A stretch of DNA of 64,000 nucleotides from Theropithecus gelada (lineage: Eukaryota; Chordata; Mammalia; Primates; Cercopithecidae), in NCBI RefSeq assembly GCF_003255815.1, contig NC_037689.1, forward strand, positions 19,718,769 to 19,782,768, written 5' to 3'. Numbering within the stretch: position 1 is the stretch's first letter; each line of letters opens with the position of its first letter. The translations under genes and the position numbers were made by a program. A model generated the notes under the pieces. It saw only the letters and a list, made by a program, of their open reading frames with translations, did not search any database and had not been told where the DNA came from. Shown here in pieces: positions 57,984-64,000 of this stretch.

Positions 57984-58046
57984 TATGATGCTAGCTGGTT
58001 GTTTTGCCCATTAGTCGATGCAGTTTCTTCATAGTGTCTATGGTCT

Positions 58047-59384
58047 TTATAATTTGGTATGTTTTTGCAGTGGCTAGTCCAGTTGTTCTTTTCAACGTTG
58101 ATTGCTTCCTTCAGGAGCTCTTGTAAGGCAGGCCTGGTGGTGACAAAATCTCTCAGCATTTGGTTGTCTGTAAAGGATTTTATTTCTCCTTTGCTTATGA
58201 GGCTTAGTTTGGCTGGATATGAAATTCTGGGTTGAAAATTATTTTCTTTAAGAATGTTGAATATTGGCCCCCACTCTCTTGTGGCTTGTAGGGTTTCTGC
58301 AGAGATATCTGCTATTAGTCTGATGGGCTTCCCTTTGTGGGTAACCTGACATTTCTCTCTGGCTGCCCTTAACCTTTTTTTTTTTTTTTTTTTTTTTTGG
58401 ACAGAGTCTCGTTCTGTCACCCAGGCTGGAATGCAGTGGCACAATCTTGGCCCACTGCAAGCTCCACCTTCCGGGTTTACATCATTCTCCTGCCTCAGCC
58501 TCCCAAGTCGCTGGGACTACAGGCACCTGCCACCACACCTGGCTAATTTTTTGTATTTTTGGTAGAGACAGGATTTCACCATGTTAGCCAGGATGGTCTC
58601 AATCTTCTGACCTCGTGATTGGCCCACCTCGGCCTCCCAAAGTGCTGGGATTACATGCATGAGCCACCACACCTGGCTGCCCTTAACATTTTTTCCTTCA
58701 TTTCAACCTTGGTGAATCTGGAGATTATGTGTCTTGGGGTTGCTCTTCTTGAGGAGTATCTTTGTGGTGTTCTCTGTACTTCCTGAATCTGAATGTTGGC
58801 CTGTCTTACTAGGTTGGGGGAGTTTTCCTGGATAGTATCCTGAAGAGTGTTTTCCAACTTGGTTCTATTCTCCCCATCACTTTCAGGTACACCATTCAAA
58901 CATAGGTTTGGTCATTTCACACATGCCCATGTTTCTTGGAGGCTTTGTTCATTCCTTTTCATTCTTTTTTCTCTAATCTTGTCTTCATACTTTATTTCAA
59001 TAAGTTGATCTTCAATCTCTGATATCCTTTCTTCTGCTTGATTGATCCTACTATTGGTACTTGTGTATGCTTCACGAAGGTCTTGTGCTGTGTTTTCCAG
59101 CTCCATCAGGTCATTTATGTTCTTCTCTAAACTGGTTATTCTAGTTAGCAATTCTTCTAACCTTTTTTCAAGGTTTTTAGCTTCCTTGCATTGGGTTAGA
59201 ACATGCTCCTTTAGCTTGGAGGAGTTTGTTATTACCCACCTTCTGAAGCCTACTTTTGTCAATTTGTCAAACTTATTCTCTTACCAGTGTTGTTCCCTTG
59301 CTGGTAAGGAGTTGTGCTTCTCTGGAGGAGAAGAGGCATTCTGGTTTTGGGAATTTTCAGCCTTTTGCGCTGGTTTTTCCTCAT
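58047..59384 (-). pseudogene. L1 ORF1 of the older L1, broken by AluY and indels
   Basis: ATG at 59384; the frame is lost within the first dozen codons by a 1-base deletion. 58912-59262 (116 codons) keeps the coiled coil. 58651-58899 keeps part of the RRM. The AluY (58374-58677) then interrupts the C-terminal domain, which resumes at 58360 and ends near the stop at 58047-58049. Confidence 0.9.
58374..58677 (-). mobile_element. AluY inserted in L1 ORF1
   Basis: T24 tail (58375-58398) and inverse Alu ending GAGCCACCACACCTGGC. AluY-type bases: GCAAGCTCCACC, CATTCTCCTGCC, GTTAGCCAGGATGGTCTC and GACCTCGTGATTGG. A 13-bp duplication, ggctgcccttaac, sits at 58361-58373 and 58675-58687; its first 3 bases overlap the Alu end. 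It marks a late insertion in catarrhine ancestors. Confidence 0.95.
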
Positions 59385-60739
59385 CTTCATGGATTTATCT
59401 ACCTGCGGTCTTTGATGTTGGTGACCTTTGGATGGGGTTTCTGTGTGGATGTCCTTTTTGTCGATGTTGATGCTATTCCTTTCTGCTTGTTAGCTTTCCT
59501 TCTAACAGGCTCCTCTGCTGCAGTTCTGCTGGAGTTTGCTGGAGGTCCACTCCAGACCCAGTTTGCCTGGGTGTCACCAGCAGAGGCTACAGAACAGTAA
59601 AGATTGCTGCCTGTTCCTTCCTCTGGAAACTTCGTCCTAGAGGAGCATCTGCCAGATGCCAGCTGGAGCTCTCCTGTATGAGGTGTCTGTTGATCCCTGC
59701 TTGGAAGTTTCTCCCAGTCAGGAGGCATGGGGTTCAGGGACCCACTTTAGGAGGCAGTCTGTCCCTTAGCAGAGCTCTAGCACTGTGCTGGGAGATCCAC
59801 TGCTCTCTTCAGACCTGGAAGGTAGGAACGTTTAAGTCTGCTGAAGCTGTGCCTATAGCTGTTCCTTTTCCCAGGTGCTCTGTACCAGGGAGATGGGAGT
59901 TTTATCTATCAGCCCCTGACTGGGGCTGCTGCCTTTCTTTCAGAGATTCCCTGCCCAGGGAGGAGGAATTTAGAGAGGCAGTCTGGCTACAGTGGCTTTG
60001 CGGAGCTGCAGTGGGCTCCACCCAGTTAGAACATCCCAGTGGCTTTGTTTACACTGTGAGGGGAAAACCGCCTACTCAAGCCTCAGTAATGGCGAACGCC
60101 CCTGCCCCCACCAAGTTTGAGTGTCCTAGGTTGACTTCAGACTGTGCTGGCAGTGAGAACTTCCAGTCAGTTGATCTTAGCTTGCTGAGCTCCTTGGGGG
60201 TGGGATCCGCTGAGCTAGACCACTTAGCTTCTCGGCTTCAACCCCCTTTCCAGATGAATGAACGGTTCTCTCTCGCTGGCATTCCAGGCACCACTTGGGT
60301 ATGAAAAAAAAAAAAAAAAAAAAAAAAAACCTCCTGTAGCTAGCTCTGTGTCTGCCCAAACAGCCACCCAGTTTTGTGTTTGAAACCCAGGGCCCTGGTG
60401 GTATAGGCACCTGAGGGAATCTCCTGGTCTGCTGATTGCGAAGACTGTGGGAAAAGCATAGTGTCTGGGTGGGAATGCACTGTCCCTCACGGCACAGTCC
60501 CTCAGGGCTTTCCTTGGCTAGGGGAGGGAGTTCCCTGACCCCTTGCACTTCCCGGGGGAGGCGACATCCCACTCTGCTTTGGCTCACCCTATGTGGGCCG
60601 CATCAACTCTCTAACCAGTCCCAGTGAGATGAGCTGGGTACCTCAATTGGAAGTGCAGACATCACCTGCCTTCTGTGTTGATCTCGCTGGGAGCTGCAGA
60701 TCAGAGCTGTTCCTATTTGGCCATCTTACCAAATCTTCA
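59385..60739 (-). promoter_or_regulatory. L1 5'UTR of the older full-length L1
   Basis: About 1.35 kb of L1 5'UTR. The 5' end has AAGATGGCCAAATAGGAAC (complement of 60710-60728) with the YY1-like core. An A26 run (60304-60329) lies inside. Twelve extra bases (60728-60739) separate the L1 5' end from the TSD. Confidence 0.75.
60304..60329 (+). repeat. A26 homopolymer inside the L1 5'UTR
   Basis: Pure A run flanked on both sides by L1 5'UTR sequence (GGGTATG before, CCTCCTGTAGCTAGC after), so an internal expansion and not a tail. Confidence 0.95.
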
Positions 60740-60753
60740 CGCCTTGGCTTCTT
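60740..60753 (+). repeat. Target-site duplication, right copy (outer L1 block)
   Basis: cgccttggcttctt, identical to 45727-45740. Confidence 0.85.
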
Positions 60754-63229
60754 TGCATGCTGAACCTTATGTCTTGCCCCTACCTCTTGGAACTTTTTGG
60801 ATTTTTGCTGTGAGTAGGTCCTTCTCCTCTCTCTTCTGAGCTATTGCAGAACTTCTAACCAGCCCTCTATCTCGAAACTTTTCTCTTGCATGCCTTGCCA
60901 AAATATCACTCTGCTTACATTCTCCCTTCTTCAAGAACTTTCAAGGGCTCCCAATTAGAAACAAATCAAAGCCCCAATGTACTGGTATGATGCTAAATGC
61001 TTTCTGGGAGCCAGCTCCACGTGTGGGCCCTTGCCCAGATCATGGCTTGACCTCACTTATCACCTCTTCTTAATTGCACCCTTCCTAGTGACTTTAAGAA
61101 AGATATTCAGTTTTGAGGAGTGTGATACTGCCTCAAGGGCAGAAAATGCCTGGTGCTCTGCTTCTGGGGACAATTACCCCTCTGCCCCCTTTGGCATCAG
61201 CAATCTGCTCACTTTTGGGACATTCAGTCTGGAGAGAGGGTCCGAGGCTTGTAATTCATTCTATAATCTCAGGACAAATGGATGAAAGGATCTGGATCTA
61301 AAATCAGAAAATGAAATTGAATGCAAATTTGCAAAGTCCTTAGAAGTTTTTTCCGGTCCAGTTCTGGGCTGCAGTAGGAGGGTGGGGATGAGGGGGAGGA
61401 AAGGGGTGTCCCCAAGGAGCTGAGTGAGGAATGGAGGGCTAAGTGGAGGCAGATGAGCTGGCATACCGCAGTCACCTCAGGGAGCAGGCAGCGCTGCGAT
61501 GAATAGAGATGGGGCTTGACATGCCAAGAGCGCAGTTGGGTTAACTGCAGGGTTAACAGTGACCTAGTCACCATTTCACCCTCCCCATAGGAGAGGAAGG
61601 CTCTGTCTGCCACCTCAGCCATGGGGAAAAAAGCCATTTTGATGGTTGGATCTGAGCCACGGGGTACATCAGCAACTGGCCTAGGAGACACGTTGTGGCT
61701 GCGTGTGGCTGTCAGTCCTCCCAGGGTAGGGAGGTGATAATAGATTGCTGTCTGCAGGCTCTTCGGCAACTCCCCGAACTGCCTGCAGCCAAGCTTCAGA
61801 ATCTGCTGGGGTTGCAGAAGAGGCCTGGGGGCCTGATTTCTCCCCTGTCTGGGAAGCTGGACACACAGGAAACAACAGTGGAATGGGAGACACAGCTCTG
61901 TTTCCTTTATTGCTGAGCCGATTGATCCTGGCCTGCAGACTGATGACTCTTCCCAGGGTCCTCTGCCCTCCCCCAGGGAGCAAGCTGTGGGCAACCTTTC
62001 CCACAGTTACTTGTGGGCAGAGCTGCCATGTCAACAGCTCCAGATAAAGCAAATCTCAAAACATACTATGAGAATGGTGTCTCCATGTGCAATACGGCAG
62101 CCCTATCCTTTGGTAACCCGTTCCTTCAGTAATGTTCTCCACGCAGGAGAGGCATTATTTTTTTACCTTTAAGGAGTCAGTTGGCCTCAGCATCCTGCTG
62201 TGGTCTAGCTTGTGCACAATTATAAAACAGAAGTTCCCAGCTTCTTCTTCTTCCCACTTGTCCCTATTATGGGATAAGGGTGCATGCACCTGGTTGCTGA
62301 TGTAGGTCCCGCTGCCCACTATGTAACTGTAACAATAGTTCAGAAGAGTACCATAGGACCACAGAAAGACAACAGTCTGCCTTCTGAAATAAAAATCATA
62401 TATGTTTACCATTCAATTAAAAGAATAAATCTATACATCGAACCCAGAGTAATCCACAGTGTGTTGCGCTAAGTCTAACTGCTCTTCATCACACAATTAA
62501 TAGGACCCCCAACTACTTGCTTAGCCCATGTAACCCCGGGAAGAGTCTCTCCTCTCTGCTAGACCTTCTTCTTCCAGGCTTCCCAGAGGGGTGTGGAGAA
62601 GGGCTGTGAGGTCCTGTCTCTTAGGTATAAGGGCCTTCATTGATTCGTGATGTCTGCCAGGTGCTTGGCAGGGAGGTGGGAGGCATATGCACTATATATG
62701 TGCCCTTTTCATCTCTTGGGGCTGCATGCCTTTGGCTTGCTGTCTTGCTTAGGCCCCTGCTCAAAGGTCCTGCTAGACCCAGGCTTTTGTCAGTGGGTGA
62801 TGTTTGAGGAAGTCTGTTTTCTCAAAGACTTGGAAGGCTGGCTTTTTCCTTTAGCTGTTTCAGCAGTGCCTCCTCTCACTTGGGCACTTGATTCCCAACT
62901 GTGGCTGGTCCAGTGTAGGGAGGGGTGCTTTACTTTCCTTTGGGGGCAGGATGAGTTCTTTTCTGATGGGGTCAGGGCTAAAAATGGACATTCCATTGGA
63001 AGGATGAAGAGATGCAATATACTTCCTGTGAAATACCATTAACACAACCTCTCACCCACCACCCCCCATTACTGCGGCAATTTAGAGGCTATTCCAGGTC
63101 GATAATTTCATGTCCGATATTGAGTATGTTACAACAGTGGTGATCAATAGATTAATCCGAGCTGAGAAATTAATGGTGGACAACGGCCTTCATGTGATAG
63201 TCTGGTCAGAGAGCATTATATTGCCTTAA
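60754..63229. other. Single-copy DNA; weak L2 at 60895-61090; a 241-codon orphan frame
   Basis: 60895-61090 (CTTCAAGAACTTTCAAGGGCTCCC...) is like L2 ORF2 and is weak. On the minus strand 61269-61994 is open for 241 codons without a recognisable domain. Other frames overlap on both strands (GC-richer, few stops). No gene is called. Confidence 0.4.
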
Positions 63230-64000
63230 TTTTACTTTTGAAAAAAAAAGTTAATGTAGATTTTATTCAAATACCACATACAATGAAAAGTGCATATAAC
63301 ATACATGCCCATTTGATGAATTGTCACAAACTGAGCATGCCCACGTAATGACATCTAGATGGAGAAAGAGACTGTGACCAGCACCTCAGAGACCCCTTGC
63401 TCCCCTTTCTAGTCCCTACCTGCCTCGGGGGTAAGCACGATCCTGACTTCTACAACAGAGTATTGGAAAAGTTTCCTGCTCTCGAAGTACATCTAAATGG
63501 TGCCATACACTATGAGCTCTTTCATGTCTGATTCTTTTGCTCAGCATAATGTGTGTGAGCTCCATTCCTGTTGCTGAGCATTGTAGTTGGATCATTCTCA
63601 TGTCGGTATAGGATTCTCTCGCATGAACACACCATGATTTATTTACCCTTTCACTGTTCATGGGCACTGGGGTGGTTTGCAGGTATCTGGGCGGGGGGGA
63701 ATATTACAAATAGCCCTGTGCTGAATATTTTTTGTGCATGTCTTTTGGTAAGCTCGTGAACACATCCCACTTAGTACATACTTAGGAGTAGAGTGGTGGG
63801 GTCATAGGGTATACCAACATTCAGTTTTAGTTGAACTTTTCAAAATCATGAGAACATTATTTAAGATTAAGAAGCATTATGAAGATAGAAAATTATGTAC
63901 CGGCATAGTACAAAATACCCACGAACCTACCATGGAGGTTAGACAAGTGTTCACATTTTGCCAAATTTGCTCTTTCACATATTAAAAAAATATAAAATTT
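63230..64000 (-). mobile_element. Old L1M-type LINE 3' region, runs off right edge
   Basis: Shows TTATTCAAATACCACATACAATG, TTTGCTCAGCATAATGTGTGTGAGCTCC, CCATGATTTATTTACCC, CTTAGGAGTAGAGTGGTGGGGTCATAGGG, in the order of an old L1 ORF2 end and 3'UTR. From about 63850 a second L1M-like word set appears (GAACCTACCATGGAGG...TTCACATTTTGCCAAATTTGC). Strand of the last part is uncertain. Confidence 0.7.

Larger units (their letters stand above)
53931..60739 (-). mobile_element. Full-length older LINE-1, split by an AluY
   Basis: Begins (3' end) with a tail GTCTTTTTCTTTTTTTTAAA joined to the outer L1 fragment, then 3'UTR, ORF2 (54157-57983), ORF1 (58047-59384) and 5'UTR to about 60727, plus 12 bp before the TSD at 60740. 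The ORF1 type (KLKEHVLTQCKEAKNLEKRL coiled coil) is an older L1PA/L1PB kind, distinct from the other two L1s here. Frames are broken many times. Confidence 0.93.

Noticed and set aside
58248..58460. Frame containing a poly-lysine run
   Set aside because: Produced by the AluY T-tract read in reverse, joined to the L1 ORF1 end.
53931..60739. An independent TSD for the older full-length L1 (aagtcttgtc / aaatcttcac)
   Set aside because: Only 7 of 10 bases match and the L1 endonuclease site would be poor. The perfect 14-bp pair outside the whole block is far stronger.

Overview
The window is primate nuclear DNA, most probably human. It contains Alu repeats (including one with AluY diagnostic bases), primate-specific LINE-1 (L1PA-type) elements, ERVL-MaLR solo LTRs (THE1/MST/MLT1), MIR, L2, MER5 and old L1M remnants, and a processed PPIA (cyclophilin A) retrocopy. 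I found no cellular protein-coding gene, tRNA, rRNA, CRISPR array or bacterial feature. It reads as an intergenic or intronic accessory stretch. Species and chromosome cannot be fixed from the sequence alone.

Layout. 1-1468: the 5' end of an L1PA element on the minus strand, with its ORF1 running off the left edge. 1469-45726: mostly single-copy DNA sprinkled with ancient repeats (MIR, L2, MER5, L1M), about a dozen solo MaLR LTRs, four AluJ copies or fragments, several dinucleotide microsatellites and one clear 17-bp minisatellite (20689-20982). The longest stretch almost free of interspersed repeats is about 17170-20160. 45727-60753: a 15-kb nest of LINE-1 elements, all on the minus strand, bounded by one 14-bp target-site duplication. 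Inside it are a 1.2-kb L1 3' fragment, a PPIA retrocopy, a full-length L1PA (47268-53433), a second full-length but older L1 (53931-60739) and an AluY. 60754-63229: single-copy DNA with a weak L2 trace. 63230-64000: old L1M-type sequence.

The insertion order can be read from target-site duplications. The outer chimeric L1 landed first. The PPIA retrocopy (15-bp TSD), the L1PA (16-bp TSD) and the AluY (13-bp TSD) entered it later. All LINE-1 reading frames here are broken except the 144-codon piece of ORF1 at the left edge, which is open as far as it can be seen.

The most unusual items are: the head-to-tail L1/L1 chimera inside a single TSD; an accidental in-frame fusion of L1 ORF2 residues to a nearly complete cyclophilin domain; a 17-bp minisatellite that arrays a CACCTG E-box; two 240-residue orphan reading frames in single-copy DNA; and two directly repeated L1PA 5' ends about 52 kb apart. 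No new enzymatic or defence system was seen.
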